DNA of 64,000 bases from Antribacter gilvus (lineage in GTDB: Bacteria > Actinomycetota > Actinomycetes > Actinomycetales > Cellulomonadaceae): NCBI RefSeq assembly GCF_003946865.1, contig NZ_QXTH01000004.1, positions 248,001-312,000 on the forward strand, in the 5' to 3' direction. The notes under the pieces are model-generated. The model saw only the letters and a program-made list of their open reading frames with translations, made no database searches and had not been told where the DNA came from. Numbering within the stretch: position 1 is the first letter of the stretch; every line of letters starts with the position of its first letter. The position numbers and the translations under genes were made by a program. Shown here in pieces: positions 27,884 through 36,646 of this stretch.

Positions 27884-28309
27884 GAGGTACTCCAAGAACG
27901 TCGGGGAGGCACACCGTCAGTCCTCGACGATGCAGGGTTCGTTACAGGCCGAGCGAGGTACGCAGTCGGCCGGGGCCGACCCAAGGCCCTGGGCCCGCGG
28001 CCGAAGCCACGTCTGGGCGCGCTGAAAGTACCTGGAACGGCTGTCTGACGTTACGCCGCGGAGGGCCCGGGGGTCAAACTGGGATGCCTGTCACGAGCGA
28101 CACACCCGGGCACCACGGAGCCCGCAGATTCGGGGAGACCGTGCCGTTCCGTCGTCGGACAACCGGCTGTCCACAGGCCTGTCCACAGATCCACAGGCTG
28201 TGGACAACTGTGTGGACGATGCCTCATGATGGCAGACTTCAGGAGATCCAGCACCCAGGACCACCGCCGGACACGCCTACCCGATCAGCACCCAGCAGAA
28301 GGAAAACCA
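27884..28309. promoter_or_regulatory. rpmH-dnaA intergenic region
   Basis: 426 bases without a gene. It holds the divergent rpmH and dnaA promoters (no confident -10/-35 pair was assigned) and a cluster of DnaA-box-like 9-mers at 28167-28219. The dnaA ribosome binding site AGAAGGA lies near 28297. Confidence 0.8.
28167..28219. other. DnaA-box cluster upstream of dnaA
   Basis: Five 9-mers: CTGTCCACA (28167), CTGTCCACA (28179), AGATCCACA (28187), TGTGGACAA on the opposite strand (28199, the actinobacterial consensus TTGTCCACA) and TGTGGACGA (28211). Suits autoregulation of dnaA and possibly origin function. Confidence 0.8.
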
Positions 28310-29722
28310 GTGGCCAACCCGGACGAGAACATCACGGATGTCTGGGCACAGACCCTGGCCACGCTCGAGAGCCGGCCGGACATGAGCCCGCGGCAGCTGG
28401 CCTTCATCCGGCTCGCGAAGCCGATGGCCATCCTCGACGACATGGTGTTCATCGCGGTTCCCCACGAGCAGACGCGCACGTACCTGGAGACGGCCGTCCG
28501 TGACGACCTGGTGTCCGCGATCTCGTCGGTGCTCGGCCGGGACATCCGCTTCGGGATCACCGTCGATCCCGAGCTGAGCCACGACTCGCTCGCCGGTCCG
28601 TCGCAGATGTCGCTGCCCGACGAGCCGGAGCCGCAGGAAGCCCAGATCCCCATGGTGCCGCAGCCGGCACCGAAACCGTCCGGCGAGCCCACCCGGCTCA
28701 ACCCGAAGTACATCTTCGAGACGTTCGTCATCGGGTCTTCCAACCGCTTCGCGCACGCCGCGGCGGTGGCGGTGGCCGAGGCGCCGGCCAAGGCGTACAA
28801 CCCCCTCTTCATCTACGGCGACTCCGGGCTGGGCAAGACGCACCTGCTCCACGCGATCGGGCACTACGCGCACAACCTGTACCCGCACGTACGCGTCCGG
28901 TACGTGAACTCGGAGGAGTTCACGAACGACTTCATCAACTCGATCGGTGAGGGCAAGGCAGGCGCCTTCCAGCGCCGCTACCGGGACGTGGACGTCCTCC
29001 TCATCGACGACATCCAGTTCCTGCAGGGCAAGGAACAGACGATGGAGGAGTTCTTCCACACCTTCAACGCGCTGCACAACGCGAACAAGCAGGTCGTCCT
29101 CACGTCCGACGTACCGCCCAAGCAGCTGCACGGGTTCGAGGACCGGCTGCGCTCCCGGTTCGAGTGGGGCCTCATCACGGACGTCCAGCCCCCCGACCTC
29201 GAGACGCGCATCGCGATCATGCGCAAGAAGGCCGCCAGCGAACACCTGGACGTGCCTGACGAGGTGCTCTCCTACATCGGCTCGCGCATCTCCACGAACA
29301 TCCGGGAGCTCGAGGGCGCGCTCATCCGCGTCACCGCCTTCGCGAACCTCAACCGCCAGCAGGTCGACCTCGCCCTCGCGGAGATCGTCCTCAAGGACCT
29401 CATCACCGACGACGACTCGGCCGAGATCACGCCGGCCGTCGTCATCGCGCAGACCGCTGCCTACTTCGGTCTCACGATCGAGGACCTCTGTGGCTCCTCC
29501 CGGTCACGCGTCCTCGTCACCGCCCGCCAGATCGCCATGTATCTGTGCCGCGAGCTCACGGATCTCTCGCTCCCGAAGATCGGTCAGCAGTTCGGTGGGC
29601 GAGATCACACCACTGTGATGCACGCCAACAAGAAGATCGCCGGGCAGATGGCGGAGCGCCGGTCCACCTATAACCAGGTGACCGAGCTGACGAGCCGGAT
29701 CAAGCAGCAGCACCGCGGCTGA
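28310..29722 (+). CDS. dnaA: Chromosomal replication initiator DnaA
   Basis: Binds DnaA boxes and melts oriC. 470 residues from the GTG at 28310 ([16 protein letters not shown]), which has AGAAGGA 6 bases upstream; the earlier in-frame ATG at 28226 lacks similarity. Domain I at 1-85, Pro-rich linker about 105-130, AAA+ domain III with Walker [14 protein letters not shown] (about 169) and Walker [10 protein letters not shown] (about 227), and DNA-binding domain IV with the signature [14 protein letters not shown]. The linker (domain II) is short compared with Streptomyces. Confidence 0.98.
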   Translation: MANPDENITDVWAQTLATLESRPDMSPRQLAFIRLAKPMAILDDMVFIAVPHEQTRTYLETAVRDDLVSAISSVLGRDIRFGITVDPELSHDSLAGPSQMSLPDEPEPQEAQIPMVPQPAPKPSGEPTRLNPKYIFETFVIGSSNRFAHAAAVAVAEAPAKAYNPLFIYGDSGLGKTHLLHAIGHYAHNLYPHVRVRYVNSEEFTNDFINSIGEGKAGAFQRRYRDVDVLLIDDIQFLQGKEQTMEEFFHTFNALHNANKQVVLTSDVPPKQLHGFEDRLRSRFEWGLITDVQPPDLETRIAIMRKKAASEHLDVPDEVLSYIGSRISTNIRELEGALIRVTAFANLNRQQVDLALAEIVLKDLITDDDSAEITPAVVIAQTAAYFGLTIEDLCGSSRSRVLVTARQIAMYLCRELTDLSLPKIGQQFGGRDHTTVMHANKKIAGQMAERRSTYNQVTELTSRIKQQHRG

Positions 29723-30335
29723 CCTGCGACGACGCCCTGCTGGGCCGTTCTGCACACCCATTGTGGACAAAGCCTGGGGATAACTCCGCGCCGTTGCGGA
29801 TCCGCACGTCCCCAGGCTCCTCCACAGAAGTTTCCGCAGGATCCCGCCAGACCGGATCGGTCGTCCCCAACGCTGTGGACGCTTTCTGTGCAGAACTACA
29901 GGTTCTGCCGTCGGGCACCGATACACACCTGTGTAGAAAGCTGTGGACGGGTGTGGACGAACCCCCAAAATCTGTGGGCGAAGGGGCCCTCATCGGTGGA
30001 CGGGGTGTGTGCACAAAATCTCTGCCCACAGGGACCCCTAGTTCACACACAGGTCCACCCACAGACCCTCCACAGGCCAACTACGTCCCTGACCTGCAGA
30101 GAGAGCGCTTATCCCCATCTTCCACAACCCCTACTACGACGACTACTGATTCTTAGTAGAGAGGATCCACACGCCTTCATCAGGGCGGTGGGGCCGACCG
30201 CTCGCATCGTGTCGAACACTAGTACTAAGAGGCTCGGATGTCATCCACCTCGCCCTCGCGTCGGAGTGCCGGAGAGCCAAGACCTCGCGTAGGGTTTGGC
30301 AGGACAGTCAGAGCCATACAGGGAGATGCAACGGC
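29723..30335. other. oriC: Origin of replication oriC (dnaA-dnaN intergenic region)
   Basis: 613 gene-free bases with many DnaA boxes: TGTGGACAA 29762, TGGGGATAA 29775, TGTGGAC 29874, TGTGGACGG 29942, TGTGGACGA 29952, TGTGGGCGA 29973, and TTATCCCCA 30109, among others of lower match. An A+T-richer stretch (30120-30180) with DnaA-trio-like triplets follows the last box and is the likely unwinding element. The dnaN ribosome binding site (AGGGAGA) lies at about 30320. Confidence 0.9.
30109..30148 (+). other. DnaA box plus DnaA-trio-like unwinding element
   Basis: TTATCCCCA (30109-30117), a box-like CTTCCACAA (30119-30127), a C run, then six triplets CTA CTA CGA CGA CTA CTG (30131-30148). Read 3' to 5' on the other strand they are GAT GAT GCT GCT GAT GAC, the DnaA-trio pattern seen in bacterial basal unwinding systems. 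Confidence 0.55.
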
Positions 30336-31469
30336 ATGAAGTTCAGGGTCGAGCGCGATGTCCTTGCTGACGCTGTGACCTGGACCGCCCGCACGCTTCC
30401 GACGAGGCCGCCTGCGCCGGTCCTCGCCGGTGTCCGCATCGAGGCGGACGCCCAGGGGATCATCAATCTTGCGAGCTTCGACTACGAGACGTCGGCGCGG
30501 TCGGAGATCCCTGCAGATGTCGCGGAGCCGGGTACCGTCCTGGTCTCCGGTCGCCTTCTCGCGGAGATCTCCCGTGCGCTGCCCAACAAGCCGGTCGACG
30601 TCACGCTCGAGGGCACGAAGGTGATGCTCACGTGCGGAGCCAGCCGGTTCACGCTCCTCACGATGCCCGTCGAGGACTACCCGGCGCTCCCGACGATGCC
30701 GGAGCTCACGGGCACCGTCTCGGGCGACGCGCTGACGCTCGCCGTCAATCAGGTCACCGTGGCCGCGAGCAAGGACGACACGCTCCCGCTGCTGACCGGT
30801 GTCCGCGTCGAGATCGAGGGCGAGCGCATCACCCTCCTGGCTACCGACCGCTACCGGCTGGCCCTGCGTGAGCTGACCTGGACGCCCGCCACGCCGGGAT
30901 ATTCAGCGGTCGCGCTGATCCGGGCTCGCACGCTCAACGACGTCGCGCGGTCGCTGGGTGCCGGCGGCGGCCTGGTGAACGTGGGCCTGTCCACAGGCGC
31001 AGGCCTTGACCTCGTCGGGTTCGAGGCAGGCGGCCGACACACCACGTCGCAGCTGGTCGACGGCGACTACCCCGCCGTTCGGCGCCTGTTCCCGGACGCG
31101 ACCCCCATCCATGCTGTGGTGGCCACCGCCCCCCTCATCGAAGCGGCGAAGCGCGTCAGCCTCGTTGCCGAGCGCAACACGCCGATCCGCCTGTCCTTCA
31201 CCGACGGACAGGTGGTGCTCGAGGCGGGCCAGGGTGACGACGCGCAGGCTTCCGAGGCGCTCGAGGCCGTGCTGGTGGGCGAGGACATCGCCGTGGCGTT
31301 CAACCCCCAGTTCCTGCTGGACGGGCTCGGTGCCCTGGGGACGGACTTCACTCGACTGTCCTTCACGCACCCGAACAAGCCTGTGGAGTTCACCGGCCAG
31401 GAGTCGTTGGACGGTGAGGACGATTCCTCGTACCGCTACCTCCTGGTCCCGATCCGTTTCGCCGGCTGA
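30336..31469 (+). CDS. dnaN: DNA polymerase III sliding clamp (beta subunit)
   Basis: 377 residues forming the dimeric ring that tethers polymerase. N-terminal MKFRVERDVLADAVTW; middle VNQVTVAASKDDTLPLLTGV; RYRLALREL; the C-terminal end YRYLLVPIRFAG carries the usual clamp tail. ATG at 30336 with AGGGAGA upstream. First gene after oriC; gnd follows after 25 bases. Confidence 0.97.
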   Translation: MKFRVERDVLADAVTWTARTLPTRPPAPVLAGVRIEADAQGIINLASFDYETSARSEIPADVAEPGTVLVSGRLLAEISRALPNKPVDVTLEGTKVMLTCGASRFTLLTMPVEDYPALPTMPELTGTVSGDALTLAVNQVTVAASKDDTLPLLTGVRVEIEGERITLLATDRYRLALRELTWTPATPGYSAVALIRARTLNDVARSLGAGGGLVNVGLSTGAGLDLVGFEAGGRHTTSQLVDGDYPAVRRLFPDATPIHAVVATAPLIEAAKRVSLVAERNTPIRLSFTDGQVVLEAGQGDDAQASEALEAVLVGEDIAVAFNPQFLLDGLGALGTDFTRLSFTHPNKPVEFTGQESLDGEDDSSYRYLLVPIRFAG

Positions 31470-31494
31470 CGTCCGGCTCTGAAGGAGACACACG

Positions 31495-32391
31495 ATGGTC
31501 AGCCACATCGGCCTGGTCGGGCTCGGCAAGATGGGCAACAACATGCGTGCCCGCCTGCGCAAGGGCGGCATCGAGGTCACCGGGTACGACCCCCGGCCTG
31601 AGGTGTCGGACGTACCGACGCTGGCTGACCTCGCGGCCGCGCTGCCGTCCGAGCGGCGGGTCGTGTGGGTCATGGTTCCGGCCGGCGAGCCCACGCGGAC
31701 CGTGGTCGAGGAGCTGGGCCAGCTCCTCGACGAGGGCGACATCATCATCGAGGGAGGCAACTCCCACTACGCCGAGGACCGTGAGCGAGCGACGGCACTC
31801 GCGGCCAAGGGCGTCGGCTACGTCGACGTGGGAGTCTCCGGAGGCGTATGGGGGCTGGAGAACGGCTACGGCCTGATGGTGGGTGGCGAGTCGGCTCATG
31901 TGGAGGCGCTCCTGCCCGTGTTCGATGCCCTGCGCCCCGAGGGCCCCCGCGAGGAGGGCTACGTGCACGCCGGCACGGTCGGCGCCGGCCACTTCGCCAA
32001 GATGGTCCACAACGGCATCGAGTACGGCCTGATGCAGGCCTACGCCGAGGGCTATGAGCTGCTGGCCGCCAAGGACGACGTGATCACCGACGTCCGCGGC
32101 ACGATGAAGGCCTGGACGCGCGGCACCGTCGTCCGATCCTGGCTCCTCGACCTGATGGTCAAGGCGCTCGAGGAGGACCCCGAGCTCGCGCTGCTCGACG
32201 ACTGGGTGGACGACTCGGGCGAGGGCCGCTGGACCGTCGACGAGGCGATCGACCTCGCCGTGCCCCTCCCGGTCATCTCCGCGTCGCTGTTCGCGCGCTT
32301 CGCATCGCGTCAGGAGAAGTCGCCCGCACTCAAGGCCGTGGCCGCTCTCCGGCAGCAGTTCGGCGGACACTCCGTCAAGAAGGCGGACTGA
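31495..32391 (+). CDS. gnd: 6-phosphogluconate dehydrogenase, decarboxylating (short form)
   Basis: 298 residues, the short NAD-type family (GntZ/YqeC class) rather than the 470-residue form. Rossmann motif [13 protein letters not shown], then [29 protein letters not shown] (substrate loop) and the catalytic helix [20 protein letters not shown] with Lys and Asn. Makes ribulose 5-phosphate, CO2 and NAD(P)H in the pentose phosphate pathway. The position between dnaN and recF is typical of many Actinobacteria. ATG at 31495 with GAAGGAGA upstream. Confidence 0.94.
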   Translation: MVSHIGLVGLGKMGNNMRARLRKGGIEVTGYDPRPEVSDVPTLADLAAALPSERRVVWVMVPAGEPTRTVVEELGQLLDEGDIIIEGGNSHYAEDRERATALAAKGVGYVDVGVSGGVWGLENGYGLMVGGESAHVEALLPVFDALRPEGPREEGYVHAGTVGAGHFAKMVHNGIEYGLMQAYAEGYELLAAKDDVITDVRGTMKAWTRGTVVRSWLLDLMVKALEEDPELALLDDWVDDSGEGRWTVDEAIDLAVPLPVISASLFARFASRQEKSPALKAVAALRQQFGGHSVKKAD

Positions 32392-32443
32392 CCGCACAGC
32401 CCGGACGGGCCGGTTGTCCACACCTTCTTCCACAGGACTTTCG

Positions 32444-33730
32444 ATGTATGTCTCGCACCTCTCGCTGCTCGACTTCCGGTCGTACACGGCCGTCGACGTC
32501 GAGCTCGAGCCAGGGGTCAACGCCTTCCTGGGACCCAACGGTCAGGGCAAGACAAACCTGGTCGAGGCGATCGGCTACGTCGCGACACTGGGGTCTCACC
32601 GGGTGTCGACGGACGCCCCCCTGATCAGGGCCGGAGCCTCCCGGGCCGTCGTCCGGACCAGGGTCGTCCGAGGGGACCGTGCGAGCACGATCGAGCTCGA
32701 GATTGCGCCAGGGAAAGCCAATCGCGGGCGCATCAACCGAGGTCAGCCGGTACGCGCGCGGGACGTTCTAGGCATCCTGCGGACCGTGCTCTTTGCTCCG
32801 GAGGACCTGGCACTCGTCAAGGGTGATCCTGACGGACGGCGCCGCTTCCTGGACCAGCTGCTCGTCCTGATGATCCCCCGGGTGTCCGGCGTGCTGGCCG
32901 ACTACGACCGCGTGCTCCGGCAGCGGTCGGCGCTCCTGAAGTCGGCTCGGGGCGTACGTCGGAGCGCAGGTGGGAGGCCTTCTCGGCCGCGGTTGTCCAC
33001 AACTTCATCCACATCACTATCCCCAGGGTTGTCCACAGGTTCAGCGGATAGCAGCGCAGGTGCCGCAGGGGACCAGACGGGCTCGGAACTCGCCACCCTC
33101 GACGTCTGGGACGCGCGGCTTGCCGAGCTCGGCGCGGAGATCCTGGTGCTTCGCCTCGGACTGGTGGAGGCTCTGCGTCCGGCCGTGGCGGCATCCTACG
33201 AACAGGTGAGCTCCGGTGCGGGCGCCGCGGAGATCTCCTACAAGTGGTCGCTCCCGAGCGAGGTGCCCGACGGCGCGGCGCTCCCTTCGGTGGGTGCGGT
33301 GCGGGACGCGCTGCTCGACGCCATGCGAGACGTGCGCCAGCAGGAGCTGGACCGTGGGCTGAGCCTCGTGGGCCCGCACCGCGACGACCTCGTCCTGACT
33401 CTCGCGGGTTTGCCGGCCAAGGGCTACGCGAGCCACGGTGAGTCATGGTCGTTCGCCCTCGCCCTGCGGCTCGCCTCGTATCGGCTGCTCGGCGGCGAGG
33501 TTCAGGCACCGGCCTTCTGGAACCCCGACCTCGGTACCGACGCGGAACCCGTTCTGGTGCTGGACGACGTCTTCGCCGAGCTCGACACGCGCAGGCGCGA
33601 ACGCCTCGCGGAGCTCGTCGCACCGGCCCGGCAGGTCCTGGTGACGGCGGCCGTCCCGGACGATGTCCCGGGCGCCCTCCGCGGCGTACGGTTTCACGTG
33701 GAACCAGGGACGGTGACTCGTGAGCGGTGA
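32444..33730 (+). CDS. recF: DNA replication and repair protein RecF
   Basis: SMC-like ATPase that loads RecA at gaps. 428 residues from the ATG at 32444 ([14 protein letters not shown]). Walker [16 protein letters not shown], signature region [16 protein letters not shown], Walker [13 protein letters not shown]. Residues about 167-213 are a Ser/Thr-rich low-complexity insert ([19 protein letters not shown]) whose DNA carries DnaA boxes; RecF is usually about 370-400 residues. The 3' end holds a parS-type site (33690-33705). Overlaps the dciA start by 11 bases. Confidence 0.95.
   Translation: MYVSHLSLLDFRSYTAVDVELEPGVNAFLGPNGQGKTNLVEAIGYVATLGSHRVSTDAPLIRAGASRAVVRTRVVRGDRASTIELEIAPGKANRGRINRGQPVRARDVLGILRTVLFAPEDLALVKGDPDGRRRFLDQLLVLMIPRVSGVLADYDRVLRQRSALLKSARGVRRSAGGRPSRPRLSTTSSTSLSPGLSTGSADSSAGAAGDQTGSELATLDVWDARLAELGAEILVLRLGLVEALRPAVAASYEQVSSGAGAAEISYKWSLPSEVPDGAALPSVGAVRDALLDAMRDVRQQELDRGLSLVGPHRDDLVLTLAGLPAKGYASHGESWSFALALRLASYRLLGGEVQAPAFWNPDLGTDAEPVLVLDDVFAELDTRRRERLAELVAPARQVLVTAAVPDDVPGALRGVRFHVEPGTVTRER
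32990..33040. other. DnaA-box cluster inside recF
   Basis: Two perfect TTGTCCACA boxes (32993-33001 and 33029-33037) flank CTATCCCCA (33017-33025) and a CATCCACAT. They lie exactly in the low-complexity insert of RecF. A further TTGTCCACA lies at 32414-32422 before the recF start. Confidence 0.75.
33690..33705. other. parS: parS-type site at recF 3' end (variant)
   Basis: GGTTTCACGTGGAACC, the same variant as in cca (9396) read on the other strand. The two share an identical 18-base stretch ending CCAGG and both encode FHVEPG. Confidence 0.65.
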
Positions 33731-34304
33731 CGAGCGGCAGGCGGGCCGGACGCCTGAGGCGAGCTCCGGCGTCGGACAGGACGGTGTGGGTGAGGGTGCG
33801 GCCGTGCCGCTCACTCCCCCGTCAGAGGTGGCGCGAGCCGCGCTGAACCGCGCCAAGGCCGCTGCGCGGGCCAGGGGCCTGCGCCCGGGCGCTCCGGCCC
33901 GGCGATCGCCGCTGGCCGAGCCGCACCGCGAACGGAAGGGCCCGAACGCGCGGGACCCGCAGCTCTTGTCCGAGGTGGTCGGGCGGCTGCTGCGAGAGAA
34001 GGGCTGGTCGGCCGAGGTGTCGGTCGGTGGCGTCGTGGGTCGCTGGCGTGAGGTCGTGGGACCCGACGTGGCAGAGCACTGCACGCCCGAGACCTTCGAG
34101 GACAAGGTGCTCGTCGTCCGGGCCGACTCGACGGCCTGGGCCACTCAGCTGCGGCTGCTCGTGCCGACGCTGCTCCGCCGGATGGCTGAGGAGATCGGCG
34201 AGGGCGTGGTCGAAGAGGTGACGGTGCTCGGCCCGGCGGGCCCCGGGTTCCGGCGCGGTCCCCGCGCTGTGCGCGGTCCGGGACCACGGGACACCTGGGG
34301 ATAA
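33720..34304 (+). CDS. dciA: DciA-family (DUF721) protein
   Basis: 194 residues from a GTG at 33720, overlapping recF by 11 bases. Basic/Ala-rich N-terminal half, then the DUF721 domain (about 85-165): [37 protein letters not shown]. The family ancestor of helicase loading, DciA, interacts with DnaB; M. tuberculosis Rv0004 occupies the same place. Ends before a strong bidirectional terminator. Confidence 0.9.
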   Translation: MSGDERQAGRTPEASSGVGQDGVGEGAAVPLTPPSEVARAALNRAKAAARARGLRPGAPARRSPLAEPHRERKGPNARDPQLLSEVVGRLLREKGWSAEVSVGGVVGRWREVVGPDVAEHCTPETFEDKVLVVRADSTAWATQLRLLVPTLLRRMAEEIGEGVVEEVTVLGPAGPGFRRGPRAVRGPGPRDTWG

Positions 34305-34317
34305 TCCTGTGGACGAC

Positions 34318-34349
34318 GAAGGGCTCCCCGGCGAACCGGGGAGCCCTTC
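34318..34349. terminator. Bidirectional terminator hairpin
   Basis: 14-bp perfect stem with CGAA loop between dciA and the convergent secreted-protein gene. Confidence 0.88.
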
Positions 34350-34383
34350 GTGTTCAGTCAGGCGCTTGCGTCAGGCGGGTTGG

Positions 34384-35174
34384 TCAGACGTTCCGGATCC
34401 GACGGCGTGCCCACACGAGCGCGAAACCGCCGCCCGCGAGAAGCAGCGCGAGGAGCACGGCGCCGCCCACGGTGGCGCCGGTCTGGGCCAGGGTCGGCGG
34501 CTGTGCGGCGGCCGGGGCCGAGGGCGATGCGGACGGCGTCGAGGTCGAGGACGGGGTCGGCGAGGCGCTCGGGGAGGGGGAAGCGACCGGGGCGGGCACC
34601 GACTCCGTGGGGCTGGGGCTGGGGCTCGGCGTCGGCTCGGTCTCGCAGGTCAGCGACTGGAGGAGCGCTGCGAGGTCTGCGGCCGGGAGGATCGCCGTGG
34701 TCGTCGAGAGCTCGTCGTACGCGCCGAGGTCGCCCCAGGAGAAGCCGTCGTTCAGCGTCGCCGTGATGCCGGCGGCGTCCTTGGTGTAGGTGATCGACTC
34801 GGTGTCCGCGGGCTTCGCGATGGCGTCGACCGAGTCGACGGTGCAGTCGACGGTGGGCACGGCCGGGGAGACGGGCGCGGCCGACGGCGTGGTGCTCGGG
34901 GACGGGGTCGGGGAAGGCGTGGGGCTGGGTCGAGCTCCGCCCAGGTGTAGGTCTTCTTGAAGCTGTTGCCGAACGTCACGGTCTTGACCTCGTCGTCGTT
35001 CACGATGATCGAGAACTCGTTGCCGCTGTGTGCGTAGGCCCGGAGGTCGACCGTGACGCTGGTGCAGTCGGCCGTGGCCTTGGGAGTGTGGGCGGAGGCT
35101 GGCGTGGCCGTGGCGACCAGCCCTCCGAGAGCGAGCGCCGTGAGGGCACCGCCCGCCAGGACCTTCTTCATCAT
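34384..35174 (-). pseudogene. Frameshifted LAXTG-anchored secreted protein
   Basis: Reading leftward from the ATG at 35174 (MMKKVLAGGALTALALGG, signal peptide ending ASA) there is a secreted domain up to KKTYTWAELDP. At about 34927-34929 the frame is lost: one extra base is needed to reach the downstream frame, which carries a Pro/Ser/Thr repeat, a second domain (CTVDSVDAIAKPADTESITY), another repeat, a LAQTG sortase motif, a membrane helix and an RRRIRNV tail. So the complete protein would be about 263 residues, anchored to the wall by a LAXTG-type (class E) sortase. The lost base lies in a C run within a GC-rich repeat, so a sequencing error or phase variation are both possible. The middle domain resembles that of the next gene. 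Confidence 0.75.
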
Positions 35175-35420
35175 CGGATTCCTTCGCGAGTGCGAGAGTG
35201 CGCAACTTTCGAGATGCACAGTCGGGTGGCGCCTGTATTAGACCAGAAATCAACTGATGGCCGAAATGGCCGGGATTGCAGCGGACTGTCCCTTTGAGCC
35301 GGTGGCCGATGCTCATGGTGCAAACGGCAGTTCGCGTGGGCACACCGTTGCGCGGAGGAGCGCGCATCTCACCAGAGGGCGGCGACCATTCGGACAGCAC
35401 TCTCGTCCGCTCAGCAAGAA

Positions 35421-35449
35421 GGCGGGCATCCCCCTGGGGGATGCCCGCC
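35421..35449 (-). terminator. Terminator hairpin
   Basis: 14-bp stem GGCGGGCATCCCCC with its complement and a single-base centre; on the minus strand it is followed by TTCTT. Ends the upstream minus-strand gene (35471-36259). Confidence 0.85.
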
Positions 35450-35470
35450 TCCGCGGAACAGGTCAGGCGG

Positions 35471-36259
35471 TCACGCCTTGCGCGGGTGGCCCGGGTGACC
35501 GGGGTGGCCCGGGTGCTCCGGGTGCTCCGGGTGTGTCGGGCCGGAGGTCACGCACGGGTCGCCGAGCGGAGCGTCCTCGACCACACCGAAGAACGACGTG
35601 AAATAGGTGTGGTCAGCGTTCCACTGCGTCGCGGTGAAGTGGATGTCGATGTCGGACAGCTTCCACGACGGGTCGTATGCCGGCGAGAACGTGCCGTCGT
35701 TGTTCGTGATGATCGAACGCCACCACGTCCGGCCCTCGAGCGGTGCTCCCTCACCGCTGCTCCCGTAGACCACGTCGTACAGGTGGTCGTCGCCGGTCCA
35801 CTCCATGAGGAGGGGTGCAGCGTCGGTGAGGCCCTCCGGGCGGGCGACCGCGTAGTCGAGGTACGGAACCCCCGCTTCACAGACCGGGCTCAGGGAGATG
35901 GTGTCGAGCGAGCAGATGGGCCGGAGAACGGCGAAGAGCGGCAGGACCGCCGTGGTGTCGCCCGTCCGGTTGTACCAGTGGCCGTCGGGGTCGTACAAGG
36001 ACTCGGGGAACGCGTACCCCGGCAGCACGGTGGCGACGATCCCCTCGGGCGTGAGCTCGTAGTCGATCGCGTCGGTGTCGGCGGGCGGCACGACGTCGGC
36101 CACGGTCGCCGTGCACGACGTGAGCTGGGCCGGAACCAGCGGGGTGACGATCGAGGTGGCCGAGGCAGGGGCCGCGCCCGCTGCCGCCAGGGTGAGTGCT
36201 GCGACAGCCGTGGCGAGTGCGGTCGGGGCGAACTTCCGGGTCGAGACAAACGTCCTCAT
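35471..36259 (-). CDS. Secreted protein with shared C-[T]-V-x-DT domain and HPGHP repeat tail
   Basis: 262 residues, ATG at 36259, signal peptide MRTFVSTRKFAPTALATAVA...APASA. The first mature domain reads CTATVADVVPPADTDAIDYE ... GIVATVLPGY ... TTAVLPLF, clearly related to CTVDSVDAIAKPADTESITY ... GITATLNDGF ... TTAILP in the frameshifted neighbour. The second half (WTGDDHLYDVVYG...TYFTSFFGVV) is unrecognised. The C terminus is a collagen-like HPEHPEHPGHPGHPGHP repeat with no anchor. Function unknown; the pair probably arose by duplication. Confidence 0.8.
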   Translation of the reverse strand: MRTFVSTRKFAPTALATAVAALTLAAAGAAPASATSIVTPLVPAQLTSCTATVADVVPPADTDAIDYELTPEGIVATVLPGYAFPESLYDPDGHWYNRTGDTTAVLPLFAVLRPICSLDTISLSPVCEAGVPYLDYAVARPEGLTDAAPLLMEWTGDDHLYDVVYGSSGEGAPLEGRTWWRSIITNNDGTFSPAYDPSWKLSDIDIHFTATQWNADHTYFTSFFGVVEDAPLGDPCVTSGPTHPEHPEHPGHPGHPGHPRKA

Positions 36260-36646
36260 GACTGGCCTTCGTCGGATGAGACCGCCCGCGGAACGGCGGG
36301 TGGTCCGTCATCGACATTGAACCACCCGGGTCCGACAAAGCGCCGTGAACGGGGCGTAACGCTCCAGTGGACGCGCGTTGGACAGCACGGTGGAGCAGGG
36401 CGGGTGTGCCTGTGGAGGAAGCTTGTGGAGAAGTATCCACAGGTGCCGTAGGATCGCGAGTTTTCGGCGTTCAGAAGGTAGACTGAGCAGGTCAACCGCG
36501 CCGGGTTCCACCCGGGACGCTGAGCACCGACGAGCCGCCCAAGACCTGGGCCGCCGCCCGCAAAATTCACCCGGGCCCGGCACGGTCCACTGCTTCATGG
36601 GTCCTGCCCGTCGTGCGCCTGAAAGACAAGAGGAGCACTCCCGCCC
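36260..36646. promoter_or_regulatory. Upstream region of gyrB and divergent secreted gene
   Basis: 387 bases without a gene. It contains DnaA-box-like sites (GTATCCACA at 36433-36441; others with GTGGA nearby), a possible -10 TAGACT at 36479, and the gyrB ribosome binding site AAGAGGAG at about 36627. Nothing else is recognised. Confidence 0.6.

Noticed and set aside
30980-30995. CCTGTCCACAGG in dnaN as a DnaA box
   Set aside because: Single weak match within a conserved coding region; could be chance.
34900-34960. Programmed frameshift in the surface protein
   Set aside because: No slippery heptamer, stem or internal Shine-Dalgarno was recognised at the junction; error, pseudogene or phase variation is simpler.
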